From contig CAJVXS010000001.1 in NCBI GenBank assembly GCA_913009235.1, forward strand, positions 62,001-126,000: a stretch of DNA of 64,000 bases. Direction: 5' to 3'. The notes beneath the pieces were generated by a model that had not been told where the DNA came from, did not search any database, and saw only the letters and a program-made list of their open reading frames with translations. This DNA is from an uncultured Methylophilaceae bacterium. GTDB lineage: Bacteria; Pseudomonadota; Gammaproteobacteria; Burkholderiales; Methylophilaceae. A program made the translations under genes and the position numbers. This document shows positions 36,366 through 45,200 of the stretch, piece after piece (position 1 is the stretch's first letter; each line of letters begins with the position of its first letter).

Positions 36366-37664
36366 ATGGATATTCGACGTTTATCGACAACAGATGAGAA
36401 TTTTGATGAGGCCTTAAAGGCCTTGTTGGCTTTTGAAACAGCGCAAGATGACAAAATTGATGTCGTTGTGGCTGATATTTTAAAAGATGTGAAAACACGT
36501 GGCGATGCCGCTGTGTTGGAGTATACCAACCGTTTTGATAATACCTATGCGAGCAGTCTATCTGAACTTGAAGTGAGCCAAGCAGAGTTGCGAGCAGCGT
36601 TAACTGAGTTGCCTGAAGATCAGCGAGCAGCCTTGCAAGCGGCTGCCGACCGTGTGCGTAGCTATCATGAGAAGCAAGTGATGCCATCATGGAACTATAC
36701 AGAAGATGATGGCACCTTGCTCGGTCAACAGGTTACCGCATTAGACCGTGTTGGCTTATATGTGCCAGGTGGTAAAGCGGCTTATCCTTCAAGTGTATTG
36801 ATGAATGCGATTCCAGCTAAAGTGGCTGGCGTGCAAGAACTAATCATGGCCGTACCAACACCAAGTGGCGAGAAAAATGCCTTGGTACTAGCAGCGGCGG
36901 CAATTGCAGGTGTTGACCGTGTTTTTTGTATTGGTGGAGCACAAGCCGTTGGCGCACTGGCTTACGGTACAGAAACAGTGCCGCCAGTCGATAAAGTAAC
37001 TGGCCCAGGTAATGCCTATGTAGCTGCGGCAAAACGTCGTGTGTTTGGCATTGTTGGTATTGATATGGTGGCAGGTCCATCAGAGATTTTAGTGATTTGC
37101 GATGGCAAAACCAATCCTGACTGGATTGCTATGGACTTGTTTAGCCAAGCTGAGCATGATGAATTAGCACAATCGATTTTACTGTGCCCAGATGCGGACT
37201 TCTTAGATAAAGTGGCTGCGAGTATGCAGAAGCTAATAGAAGAGATGCCACGTAAAGATATTATCAGCACGTCGATTGCTGATCGAGGTGCGCTTATCTT
37301 AGTGAAAGACCTAGAAGAGGCGATTGGAATCAGTAACTATATTGCACCAGAACATTTAGAGCTTTCAATCGAAGACCCCTTGGAAATAAGCAAGAAGGTC
37401 AAGCATGCAGGTGCCATCTTTATGGGACGCGACACCTGTGAGGCATTGGGCGATTACTGTGCGGGTCCAAATCATGTATTACCAACTTCACGCACAGCGC
37501 GCTTTAGTTCGCCTCTAGGTGTCTATGACTTTCAGAAACGCTCAAGTTTAATTATGGTGTCAAATACAGGTGCGAGCAAGCTAGGTAAGATTGCTTCAAC
37601 TTTGGCGAATGGCGAGAGCTTGCAAGCGCATGCCCGATCAGCAGAATATAGGTTTAAGAAGTAA
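36366..37664 (+). CDS. hisD: Histidinol dehydrogenase
   Basis: Zinc- and NAD-dependent four-electron oxidation of histidinol to histidine, last step of the pathway. 432 residues. [38 protein letters not shown], the zinc-binding [14 protein letters not shown] and [15 protein letters not shown] are diagnostic. Starts 7 bp after hisG. Confidence 0.98.
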   Translation: MDIRRLSTTDENFDEALKALLAFETAQDDKIDVVVADILKDVKTRGDAAVLEYTNRFDNTYASSLSELEVSQAELRAALTELPEDQRAALQAAADRVRSYHEKQVMPSWNYTEDDGTLLGQQVTALDRVGLYVPGGKAAYPSSVLMNAIPAKVAGVQELIMAVPTPSGEKNALVLAAAAIAGVDRVFCIGGAQAVGALAYGTETVPPVDKVTGPGNAYVAAAKRRVFGIVGIDMVAGPSEILVICDGKTNPDWIAMDLFSQAEHDELAQSILLCPDADFLDKVAASMQKLIEEMPRKDIISTSIADRGALILVKDLEEAIGISNYIAPEHLELSIEDPLEISKKVKHAGAIFMGRDTCEALGDYCAGPNHVLPTSRTARFSSPLGVYDFQKRSSLIMVSNTGASKLGKIASTLANGESLQAHARSAEYRFKK

Positions 37665-37668
37665 AAGG

Positions 37669-38733
37669 ATGAGCCAGTTCTGGAGCGATATCGTTCATGA
37701 TTTGACGCCTTATGTCCCGGGTGAGCAGCCCAAGGTGCAAGATTTAATTAAGCTGAACACCAATGAAAACCCTTATGGTCCCAGCCCTAAAGTGCTGGAA
37801 GCGCTTAAGGCTGAAGTGGCAGATAGTTTAAGACTTTACCCAGATCCCAGTTCAGATAGGTTGAGAAACGCGACTGCTAACTATTATGGCTTAAATGCCA
37901 GTCAAGTATTTGTTGGCAACGGATCGGATGAGGTGTTAGCACATATTTTCCAAGGCTTGCTAAATCACTCAAGACCGCTGCTTTTCCCTGACATCACTTA
38001 TAGTTTTTATCCGGTGTATTGTGGCTTGTATGGAATTGAACATGATACGATTCCACTTGATCGCCATTTTGAAATTAATATCCATAATTATGATCGACCT
38101 AATGGCGGTATTATTTTCCCTAATCCTAATGCGCCAACAGGTATTCCACTTGAGCTGACACGAATAGAAGCTCTGCTGCAGAAAAATCGACATTCCGTTG
38201 TCGTTATCGATGAGGCCTATGTCGACTTTGGTACGGAATCAGCCGTTAAGTTGATTAATGCTTACCCTAATTTATTGGTGACGCAAACCTTATCTAAGGC
38301 ACGTTCGCTAGCTGGTTTACGCGTTGGATTTGCGATGGGGCATCCAGATTTAATTGAAGCCTTGACAAGGGTAAAAGATAGCTTTAACTCTTACCCAATT
38401 GACCGTTTGGCGGAAGCGGGCGCTATTGCAGCAATTGAAGACGTCGATTATTTTGATGGCACTTGTCAAAAAGTCATTGCAACACGTGAATCTTTAGTCA
38501 AGCGGCTTGAGGGTATGGCGTTTGTTGTATTGCCTTCAGGTGGGAACTTCATTTTTGCTAAGCATGCAACAGTGGATGGAAAAAAATTATCAGAAAAACT
38601 GCGTGAGAAAAAAGTGATTGTGCGACACTTTAAAAAGCCTGAACGCATTACTCCATTTATACGCATCACAATAGGAACAGAGCCGCAAATGGAGCAGTTG
38701 GTCAGTGCGTTAACATTAATACTGAGTCAGTAG
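37669..38733 (+). CDS. hisC: Histidinol-phosphate aminotransferase
   Basis: PLP enzyme making histidinol phosphate. 355 residues from the ATG at 37669 (SD AAAAGG, 4 bp after hisD stop); an upstream start inside hisD is rejected. [20 protein letters not shown], the [11 protein letters not shown] segment and the PLP lysine in [14 protein letters not shown] are visible. A gap of 177 bp with hps-specific signals follows. Confidence 0.97.
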   Translation: MSQFWSDIVHDLTPYVPGEQPKVQDLIKLNTNENPYGPSPKVLEALKAEVADSLRLYPDPSSDRLRNATANYYGLNASQVFVGNGSDEVLAHIFQGLLNHSRPLLFPDITYSFYPVYCGLYGIEHDTIPLDRHFEINIHNYDRPNGGIIFPNPNAPTGIPLELTRIEALLQKNRHSVVVIDEAYVDFGTESAVKLINAYPNLLVTQTLSKARSLAGLRVGFAMGHPDLIEALTRVKDSFNSYPIDRLAEAGAIAAIEDVDYFDGTCQKVIATRESLVKRLEGMAFVVLPSGGNFIFAKHATVDGKKLSEKLREKKVIVRHFKKPERITPFIRITIGTEPQMEQLVSALTLILSQ

Positions 38734-38778
38734 ATGAGCTCAAAAGCGCCTATTTTGTATTTAAATAACGCGATGTTG

Positions 38779-38808
38779 TTGAAATAATCAGCCAATTGAG
38801 GTTATGAT
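38779..38808 (+). promoter_or_regulatory. Predicted hps promoter
   Basis: TTGAAA (38779-38784) and TATGAT (38803-38808) with an 18-bp spacer lie in the 177-bp gap between hisC and hps, about 100 bp before the hps start. This would allow expression independent of the his operon. The leader has a possible CACTTA/TAAGTG stem (38831-38856). Confidence 0.5.
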
Positions 38809-38869
38809 GTCGGATTGTGCACTTGCGACTCACTTAACAGAGTTGATGGCTAAGTGGACACAAAATTAA
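38807..38869 (+). CDS. Candidate 20-codon small ORF upstream of hps
   Basis: ATG at 38807 with GAGG 5 bp upstream opens MSDCALATHLTELMAKWTQN and stops at TAA 38867-38869. It overlaps the predicted hps -10 box, so it could only be translated from transcripts read through from hisC. It may be a leader peptide or chance. A 17-codon frame also starts directly after the hisC stop (38734-38787). Confidence 0.2.
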   Translation: MSDCALATHLTELMAKWTQN

Positions 38870-38910
38870 TTTAATTGTTTTAATCGAGTAAATTCGGAGG
38901 AAGACTTATC

Positions 38911-39720
38911 ATGGCACAAACCCAGATGGCATTAGATTCACAAGACTTTGACGCAACAGTTGCTCTAGCAGCTACAGTTGCACCACACGTTGATATTTTA
39001 GAAATCGGCACACCATGCATTAAGCATAACGGCATTGAGTTACTAAAAACATTACGTGAAAAATTCCCAAACAACAAAATCTTAGTTGATTTAAAAACAA
39101 TGGATGCTGGCTTCTACGAAGCTGAGCCTTTCTACGCAGCCGGTGCAGATATCTGTACAGTGCTAGGTACTGCTGATATCGGTACAATTAAAGGTTTTAT
39201 TGATGTTGCTAATAAATACAACAAAATGGCACAGGTTGATTTGATCAACGTTGCTGACAAAAAAGCACGTACATTAGAGGTGGCTAAATTAGGTGCGCAT
39301 ATCATCGGTGTTCACACAGGTTTAGACCAGCAAGCTGCAGGCCAAACACCATTTACTGATTTAGCATTAGTAACTAGCTTGAACACAGGTGCTAAAGTAT
39401 CAGTTGCTGGTGGTGTTAAAGCGAATACAGCTGCTCAAGTAGTTGCCGCTGGCGCTGATATCGTTGTTGCTGGTGCAGCTATTTACGGTGCTGAAGATCC
39501 AGCTGCTTCTGCAGCTGAGATTACAGGTATCGTACATGCTGGTAATGCTAGTTCTAGTTGTAAGAAATTGTTGCCATGGGCAATTCTCGTTGGTGTAGTA
39601 TTGTTAGGTTTTTATGCGTTTAACGGCGACACAGTGGATGTTGCAGCAACAGACGCTACTGCAACAACGGAGCAAGCTGTTGAGGTTGTATCTGATGTAG
39701 TTGAAGCTGCGACTGAGTAA
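38911..39720 (+). CDS. hps: 3-Hexulose-6-phosphate synthase with C-terminal membrane tail
   Basis: HPS condenses formaldehyde with ribulose 5-phosphate, the entry step of the ribulose monophosphate cycle. Residues 1-210 form the usual soluble barrel of the OMP decarboxylase superfamily: EIGTPCIKHNG, the DLKTMD motif (60-65) with its metal/catalytic acids and Lys, GVHTGLDQQ around His135, and VAGGVK. The family normally ends near 210 residues; here 59 more follow. SSSCKK precedes a hydrophobic segment (about 220-237, LLPWAILVGVVLLGFYAF), then an acidic tail rich in Ala, Thr, Asp and Glu. Basic-before, acidic-after predicts the tail outside. Strong SD (GGAGGAA). No isomerase (phi) gene is nearby. 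Confidence 0.95.
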   Translation: MAQTQMALDSQDFDATVALAATVAPHVDILEIGTPCIKHNGIELLKTLREKFPNNKILVDLKTMDAGFYEAEPFYAAGADICTVLGTADIGTIKGFIDVANKYNKMAQVDLINVADKKARTLEVAKLGAHIIGVHTGLDQQAAGQTPFTDLALVTSLNTGAKVSVAGGVKANTAAQVVAAGADIVVAGAAIYGAEDPAASAAEITGIVHAGNASSSCKKLLPWAILVGVVLLGFYAFNGDTVDVAATDATATTEQAVEVVSDVVEAATE

Positions 39721-39740
39721 TTTTAGTTAGCACTCGTTAT

Positions 39741-39768
39741 AAAAGCCGGCCTTTTGGTCGGCTTTTTT
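39741..39768 (+). terminator. Rho-independent terminator after hps
   Basis: AAAAGCCGGCC (39741-39751) pairs with GGTCGGCTTTT around a TTTT loop (one G-U), and the stem runs into a T6 tract (39763-39768). It lies 20 bp past the hps stop and confirms that the long reading frame, tail included, is the natural gene end. Confidence 0.8.
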
Positions 39769-39778
39769 ATTACACTTT

Positions 39779-39818
39779 TTGCGCAACTGGTTAAGATTGG
39801 GTTAAAATGCGCTTAAAT
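39779..39818 (+). promoter_or_regulatory. Predicted promoter of hisB and the distal his genes
   Basis: TTGCGC (39779-39784) and TAAAAT (39803-39808), 18 bp apart, then GCGC as a GC-rich discriminator. This lies after the hps terminator and about 40 bp before hisB, and would restart transcription of hisBHAFIE. The string GTTAAAATG-CGCTTAAAT (39801-39818) is nearly the same as that before purM. Confidence 0.5.
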
Positions 39819-39845
39819 CATTGAAATTACATGTAGATTATTCCT

Positions 39846-40433
39846 ATGCGTCAAGCTGAAGTCACCCGCGACACCCTTGAAACACAAATTACAGTCTCTA
39901 TTAATATAGACGGTACTGGCCAATCACAATTTAAAACTGGGATTGGGTTTTTAGACCATATGCTAGATCAAGTGGCCCGTCACGGCATGATGGATATTAA
40001 TGTGTATGCAAAAGGTGATTTACACATTGATGCACACCATACGGTTGAAGATATTGGTATTACGCTTGGACAGGCTTTCTTTAAGGCGCTCGGCGATAAA
40101 CAAGGCATTAATCGTTATGGGCATGCTTACGTGCCATTAGATGAGGCGCTTTCTCGTGTTGTTCTTGATTTGTCTGGGCGACCAGGTATGTCATTTAATT
40201 GCGAGTTCACGCGTGCTGCTATTGGTGAGTTTGATGTTGATTTGATCCACGAATTTTTCCAAGGTTTTACCAACCATGCGTTGGTGACCTTGCATGTGGA
40301 CAATTTAAAAGGGCATAACTCGCATCATCAAGCAGAAACGATTTTTAAAGCGTTTGGCCGCGCATTACGCATGGCAGTGACACGCGATGAACGTATGACC
40401 GGTGTTATGCCTTCTACAAAAGGCGTATTATAG
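39846..40433 (+). CDS. hisB: Imidazoleglycerol-phosphate dehydratase
   Basis: Manganese-dependent dehydratase of histidine synthesis. 195 residues, single domain with no histidinol-phosphatase fusion, so a separate phosphatase is needed. Metal-binding [26 protein letters not shown] and the second [19 protein letters not shown] are clear. First gene of the distal his block. Confidence 0.98.
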   Translation: MRQAEVTRDTLETQITVSINIDGTGQSQFKTGIGFLDHMLDQVARHGMMDINVYAKGDLHIDAHHTVEDIGITLGQAFFKALGDKQGINRYGHAYVPLDEALSRVVLDLSGRPGMSFNCEFTRAAIGEFDVDLIHEFFQGFTNHALVTLHVDNLKGHNSHHQAETIFKAFGRALRMAVTRDERMTGVMPSTKGVL

Positions 40434-40458
40434 CGCCAACATTTCAGCCGTAAATTAA

Positions 40459-41106
40459 ATGAAAAAAATAGATATTGCCATTGTTGATTATGGCATGGGT
40501 AATTTAAGATCCGTATCCAAAGCAATTGAACACGTTGCATCCGATAAGTCGGTACTAGTGACTAGCAACCCTGAAGCAATTCATGCGGCTGGCCGTGTCG
40601 TATTCCCAGGGCAGGGCGCCATGCCAGAATGTATGCAGGAGTTGGATGAGCGAGGTCTACACGAAGCAGTGGTTGGCGCTGCTAAAACCAAACCTTTTTT
40701 GGGTGTTTGTATTGGTTTGCAAATGTTATTTGATTATTCCGAAGAAGGGGGTGTTAAAGGACTAGGTTTGTTGAAGGGCAGTGTTGAAAAGTTTATGCTT
40801 GAGAATCTATCTGATGCTACAGGTGCTAAACTTAAAGTGCCGCATATGGGTTGGAATCAAGTCTATCAACATGGAGAGCCGCACCCAATGTGGCAGGGCA
40901 TTACAAATGGCGAGCGCTTTTATTTTGTACACAGCTATTATGTGAATCCAAAAGATGAAGCTTGCTCTATGGGCTATAGCGAATACCCTAATCAATTTAC
41001 TTGTGCAGTAGCACGAGATAATATTTTTGCTGTGCAGTTTCATCCAGAAAAAAGTGCACAGGCAGGATTGCAATTTCTGAGCAATTTTGCAAACTGGAAA
41101 CCTTAA
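40459..41106 (+). CDS. hisH: Imidazole glycerol phosphate synthase, glutaminase subunit
   Basis: Class I glutamine amidotransferase subunit that supplies ammonia to HisF. 215 residues. Nucleophile Cys84 in LGVCIGLQML, and the His/Glu pair in VQFHPEKSA; DYGMGNLRSV at the N-terminus. 25 bp after hisB. Confidence 0.97.
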   Translation: MKKIDIAIVDYGMGNLRSVSKAIEHVASDKSVLVTSNPEAIHAAGRVVFPGQGAMPECMQELDERGLHEAVVGAAKTKPFLGVCIGLQMLFDYSEEGGVKGLGLLKGSVEKFMLENLSDATGAKLKVPHMGWNQVYQHGEPHPMWQGITNGERFYFVHSYYVNPKDEACSMGYSEYPNQFTCAVARDNIFAVQFHPEKSAQAGLQFLSNFANWKP

Positions 41107-41168
41107 AACTATTTCAAATCTACCAATCTATTTTTACCGGCAAACCCAACTAAATACTATTTACAATT

Positions 41169-41918
41169 ATGTTAATTATTCCCGCAATTGATCTTAAAGA
41201 TGGGCACTGTGTCCGTTTAAAACAAGGTGACATGGAAGCCTCCACTGTCTTTTCTGAAGACCCTGGTGCTACGGCTAAGCATTGGCTAGACCAAGGATGT
41301 AAGCGTTTGCATTTGGTTGACTTAAATGGCGCGTTTGCAGGCAAGCCTGTGAATGAAGGTGCGGTTAAATCAATTGTTAGCGCTATTGGTGGTAAGGCCC
41401 CTATTCAGTTGGGTGGCGGCATTCGTGATTTGGGTACGATTGAGCGCTATTTAAATAACGGTATTGATTACGTTATTCTTGGTACCGCCGCAGTCAAAGA
41501 TCCAGGATTTTTACACGACGCTTGCGATGCCTTCCCTGGGCAAGTGATTGTTGGCCTTGATGCTAAAGATGGCAAAGTTGCTGTTGATGGGTGGTCAAAA
41601 TTGACTGGCCATGATGTGATTGATATTGGTAAAAAATACGAAGACTATGGTGTTAGCTCTATTATTTATACGGATATTGGTCGTGATGGCATGATGACTG
41701 GCGTTAATATTGAAGCGACTGTTGCTCTAGCGCATGCATTGACAATCCCCGTGATTGCCTCAGGTGGAGTGACTAACTTAGATGATATCCATAAACTTTG
41801 TGCTGTTGAAAGCGAAGGTGTGATTGGTACGATTACAGGTCGTGCAATCTATGAAGGCTCTTTAGACTTCGCTGCTGCTCAAGCCTTAGCGGATGAATTG
41901 TCACCTAATGCTAGCTAA
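41169..41918 (+). CDS. hisA: ProFAR isomerase (phosphoribosylformimino-AICAR ribotide isomerase)
   Basis: TIM-barrel isomerase of histidine synthesis. 249 residues with [19 protein letters not shown] (catalytic Asp and substrate loop), IQLGGGIRD and [14 protein letters not shown] with the second catalytic Asp. The 3' end overlaps hisF by 11 bp. Confidence 0.98.
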   Translation: MLIIPAIDLKDGHCVRLKQGDMEASTVFSEDPGATAKHWLDQGCKRLHLVDLNGAFAGKPVNEGAVKSIVSAIGGKAPIQLGGGIRDLGTIERYLNNGIDYVILGTAAVKDPGFLHDACDAFPGQVIVGLDAKDGKVAVDGWSKLTGHDVIDIGKKYEDYGVSSIIYTDIGRDGMMTGVNIEATVALAHALTIPVIASGGVTNLDDIHKLCAVESEGVIGTITGRAIYEGSLDFAAAQALADELSPNAS

Positions 41919-42672
41919 ACGTATTATTCCTTGTATGGATGTCACGTCGGGCCGTGTCGTTAAAGGGGTTAACTTTTTAGAGCTGCGTGATGCAGGCGAC
42001 CCAGTAGAAATTGCAAAGCGCTATGACGACCAAGGTGCAGACGAGCTCACCTTTCTAGATATTACCGCCACATCTGATGATAGAGGTCTAATCCTGAATA
42101 TCATTGAAGATGTTGCTAGCCAAGTTTTTATCCCGCTAACGGTTGGTGGTGGTGTGCGTGAGGTGGACGATGTGCGCAGGCTACTTAATGCTGGCGCTGA
42201 TAAAGTGAGTATTAATACAACCGCCATTTACAACCCGCAGGTAGTTGCTGATGCCACGGCACGTTTTGGCTCACAATGTATCGTCGTTGCGATTGATGCT
42301 AAAAAAGTGGAAGGTCAACCATTTGAGTGGGAAGTGTTTACCCATGGAGGCCGAAAGCCAACAGGGTTGAATGCTGTTGAGTGGGCGAAAAAGATGGTAG
42401 ATTTAGGTGCTGGTGAGTTGTTAGTTACCAGCATGGATAGGGATGGAACGAAAATCGGGTTTAACAACCGGCTTAATCGTGCGATTTCAGATGCGGTCAC
42501 CGTTCCTTTGATTGCTTCAGGTGGCGTGGGTAATTTGCAACACTTGGTTGATGGCGTCAAAGTTGGCGGTGCCGATGCGGTGCTGGCTGCAAGTATTTTT
42601 CATTATGGGGAATATACGGTAGAGCAAGCAAAAAACTACATGCAAGTACACAACATCGAAGTAAGGCTGTAG
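41908..42672 (+). CDS. hisF: Imidazole glycerol phosphate synthase, cyclase subunit
   Basis: Cyclase forming IGP and AICAR, the latter feeding back to purine synthesis. 254 residues from the ATG at 41908, which overlaps hisA; the frame's earlier start (41893) adds nothing conserved. [43 protein letters not shown] and IASGGVGN are diagnostic. Confidence 0.98.
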   Translation: MLAKRIIPCMDVTSGRVVKGVNFLELRDAGDPVEIAKRYDDQGADELTFLDITATSDDRGLILNIIEDVASQVFIPLTVGGGVREVDDVRRLLNAGADKVSINTTAIYNPQVVADATARFGSQCIVVAIDAKKVEGQPFEWEVFTHGGRKPTGLNAVEWAKKMVDLGAGELLVTSMDRDGTKIGFNNRLNRAISDAVTVPLIASGGVGNLQHLVDGVKVGGADAVLAASIFHYGEYTVEQAKNYMQVHNIEVRL

Positions 42673-42682
42673 AATTCATTAA

Positions 42683-43072
42683 ATGAATTGGTTAGATAAA
42701 ATACAGTGGGATGAAAATGGGCTTGTCCCCGTTATTGCACAAGAACACAAAACTGGAAAAGTCTTGATGTTTGCATGGATGAACCGTGAAGCATTGACAC
42801 TAACCAACAAAAACAAGCGTGCTGTTTATTGGTCGCGCTCGCGACAAAAGCTATGGCGCAAAGGAGAAGAGTCGGGCCATACGCAATTAGTACATGAGAT
42901 CCGTTTAGATTGTGATGAAGACGTTGTATTGATTGATGTCGAACAAACCGGTGATGTCGCTTGCCATACAGGAAGACACAATTGTTTTTATAAAAAACTA
43001 GAAGATGGGCAGTGGGAAATAGATCAGCCTATTATTAAGAGCCCTGAAGATATTTATAAGCCGATGACATGA
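42683..43072 (+). CDS. hisI: Phosphoribosyl-AMP cyclohydrolase
   Basis: Opens the adenine ring of phosphoribosyl-AMP. 129 residues, a stand-alone HisI (not fused to HisE). [28 protein letters not shown] and the zinc/magnesium residues in LDCDEDVVL and [10 protein letters not shown] are present. Overlaps hisE by 4 bp. Confidence 0.97.
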   Translation: MNWLDKIQWDENGLVPVIAQEHKTGKVLMFAWMNREALTLTNKNKRAVYWSRSRQKLWRKGEESGHTQLVHEIRLDCDEDVVLIDVEQTGDVACHTGRHNCFYKKLEDGQWEIDQPIIKSPEDIYKPMT

Positions 43073-43401
43073 GTGATGACATGAGTGATATTTTAGACCG
43101 ATTATCGGTACTTTTGGAACAGCGTAAAGCGGCTAACCCAAGCTCGTCATACGTAGCTAAGCTCTATGCAAAAGGCATGGACAGCATCCTTAAAAAAGTC
43201 GGTGAAGAAGCGACAGAGGTGGTGATTGCTGCAAAAGGCGGCAATAAAGACGAGATTATTTATGAGACGGCAGATTTGTGGTTTCATACATTGGTGATGT
43301 TGGCAGAGGCCGATTTAAAGCCGCAGGATATATTGGGTGAGCTTGCCAGACGAGAGGGTTTGTCAGGCATTGATGAAAAGAATGCGCGAACAAAAAATTA
43401 A
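43069..43401 (+). CDS. hisE: Phosphoribosyl-ATP pyrophosphohydrolase
   Basis: Removes pyrophosphate from phosphoribosyl-ATP. 110 residues. [30 protein letters not shown] and the [14 protein letters not shown] helix carry the MazG-like metal-binding acids. ATGA overlap with hisI; a second in-frame start (43081) is possible. Last his gene of the cluster. Confidence 0.96.
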   Translation: MSDDMSDILDRLSVLLEQRKAANPSSSYVAKLYAKGMDSILKKVGEEATEVVIAAKGGNKDEIIYETADLWFHTLVMLAEADLKPQDILGELARREGLSGIDEKNARTKN

Positions 43402-43441
43402 TGGTTGATTAAAGCGTGATGCTTTATTGAGGTGAAACACA

Positions 43442-43768
43442 ATGACTACAGATTGTCTTTTTTGTAAAATTATTGCTAGCGATATTCCTTCTACCCTCAT
43501 CTATGAAGATGATGATGTGATTGTGTTTAATGACATTAAACCAATGGCGAAAGTCCATTTCTTAATCGTACCTAAATTACACATAGAGAGCTTAAAGAGC
43601 TGTGATGAAGCGCATCAAGCATTGTTAGGAAAGATGTTATTGCTCGCACCAAAGCTAGCGGAAGAGCAGGGTTTGAATGGCTTTAAAACACTAATCAATA
43701 CTGGGCGCGAAGGCGGGCAGGAAGTGTTTCATATACATGTACATGTGTTTGGTGGTGCTGCAGGATGA
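43442..43768 (+). CDS. hinT: HIT-family nucleotide hydrolase (HinT-like)
   Basis: Hydrolyses nucleoside phosphoramidates. 108 residues with N-terminal DCLFCKIIASDIPS (zinc-like Cys pair) and the histidine triad in EVFHIHVHVFGG. Lies between hisE and tatA, as in many betaproteobacteria. A short TAAAGC/GCTTTA hairpin precedes it. Confidence 0.95.
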   Translation: MTTDCLFCKIIASDIPSTLIYEDDDVIVFNDIKPMAKVHFLIVPKLHIESLKSCDEAHQALLGKMLLLAPKLAEEQGLNGFKTLINTGREGGQEVFHIHVHVFGGAAG

Positions 43769-43804
43769 AAACAGTGCCAACTGTTTAAATATTAGGAGAT
43801 TGTA

Positions 43805-44014
43805 ATGGGTCCATTTGGTTTGTGGGAGTGGTTGATTATATTGTTAGTCGTTATTTTGGTTTTTGGAACTAAAAAGCTTAAAAATATGGGCGGTGATGTT
43901 GGTGGCGCAGTGAAGGAGTTCAAGAAAGCCATGAAAGACAATGAGGTGGAAGATACCTCCGAAGGCACGGACACAACCATTAAAGGTGAAGCAACAAAAA
44001 AGACTAAGCAGTAA
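43805..44014 (+). CDS. tatA: Twin-arginine translocase subunit TatA
   Basis: Forms the translocation pore for folded Tat substrates. 69 residues: N-terminal helix (about 8-22), the hinge with Phe-Gly ([21 protein letters not shown]) and amphipathic helix, then a charged tail. First gene of tatABC; strong SD (TTAGGAG). Confidence 0.95.
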   Translation: MGPFGLWEWLIILLVVILVFGTKKLKNMGGDVGGAVKEFKKAMKDNEVEDTSEGTDTTIKGEATKKTKQ

Positions 44015-44029
44015 TGTTGGACATGACAC

Positions 44030-44458
44030 GTGTTTGATATTTCTTTTGCGGAACTTATGATGGTAGCGGTTGTTGCGCTATTGGTTGTTGGTCCAGATAA
44101 GCTGCCGAAAGTTGCACGGACTGTTGGTGCTTTTGTTGGACGTTTGAAACGCTATGTGGCGCAGGTTAAAGAGGAAGTGAACCGTGATGCTCGGTTCGAA
44201 GAGTTGCGTAAGCTTCAGCAAGAAATTAAACAAGGCGCTGATCAAGTTGAATCAACGGTGATGACTGGTGCAAGTGAAGTGAAAGCAGCAGCGATAGTAG
44301 AAAAAAGCGTCAAACCAGAAATAAAATCTACTCTAAAGGCCTCTGCTAAAAAATCAAAGTCTCCAAACAAGAAGCCCGTAATAAAGAAAACTGCAGTAAA
44401 AAAGCCGGGGACACAAAAGACAAAGCTTAAGAAAACTAAAGTCGACGTGACGATATGA
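44030..44458 (+). CDS. tatB: Twin-arginine translocase subunit TatB
   Basis: Substrate-receptor partner of TatC. 142 residues, GTG start. N-terminal FDISFAELMMVAVVALLVVGPDKLP is the TatB helix and Gly-Pro hinge, then an amphipathic helix and a Lys-rich tail. Overlaps tatC by 4 bp. Confidence 0.95.
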   Translation: MFDISFAELMMVAVVALLVVGPDKLPKVARTVGAFVGRLKRYVAQVKEEVNRDARFEELRKLQQEIKQGADQVESTVMTGASEVKAAAIVEKSVKPEIKSTLKASAKKSKSPNKKPVIKKTAVKKPGTQKTKLKKTKVDVTI

Positions 44459-45180
44459 CGCCTACCGAATCTTTAGTATCGCACTTAATTGAATTGCGTA
44501 ATCGATTGTTAAAAATCGTGGTGGGCATGCTGGTGGTATTTTCAGGTTTATTTCCATTTGCGAATGAAGTCTATGCATTGTTAGCCGCACCGATGTTGGA
44601 CAAATTGCCAGAAGGCACGCAAATGATTGCCACGGCGGTAGTGGCACCTTTCTTTGTTCCGATGAAAGTGGCGATGATGGCTGCTTTTGTGATTGCATTG
44701 CCGCATACCTTATATCAACTGTGGATGTTTGTTGCTCCTGGCTTGTATGCTCATGAAAAGAAAATGATGTTGCCAGCTATTGCTGTCAGTAGCCTTTTAT
44801 TTTTATGTGGGATGGCATTTGCTTACTTCCTTGTTTTTCCCGTTGTATTTGCTTTTATTGTGGGTAGTGCGCCAGAGGGTGTGGCGGTGATGACGGATAT
44901 TGCAGAGTATTTGGATTTTGTGATGACGTTATTCTTGGCGTTTGGTTTTGCATTTGAAGTGCCGATTGCTGTTGTGCTGATGGCGAATTTTGGATGGGTG
45001 AATGTTGCGCAGCTAAAAGAAGCGCGAAGCTATGTCATCGTGGGTGCGTTTATATTGGCGGCTATTTTCACGCCACCAGATATTATTTCTCAGTTAATGT
45101 TGGCGATTCCATTATGGCTGCTCTATGAAGCGGGCATCTTGCTCGTACATATGGCGCAACGCAAAGAAAAACAGTATTAA
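44455..45180 (+). CDS. tatC: Twin-arginine translocase subunit TatC
   Basis: Signal-peptide receptor of the Tat system. 241 residues with six helices and family segments SLVSHLIELRNRLLK, FVAPGLYAHEK and the conserved FAFGFEVP-like FLAFGFAFEVPI. Convergent with the DegS-like protease. Likely needed for export of the Rieske protein encoded 2 kb downstream. Confidence 0.97.
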   Translation: MTPTESLVSHLIELRNRLLKIVVGMLVVFSGLFPFANEVYALLAAPMLDKLPEGTQMIATAVVAPFFVPMKVAMMAAFVIALPHTLYQLWMFVAPGLYAHEKKMMLPAIAVSSLLFLCGMAFAYFLVFPVVFAFIVGSAPEGVAVMTDIAEYLDFVMTLFLAFGFAFEVPIAVVLMANFGWVNVAQLKEARSYVIVGAFILAAIFTPPDIISQLMLAIPLWLLYEAGILLVHMAQRKEKQY

Positions 45181-45200
45181 AACAGGCCTTTAATTAGCAC

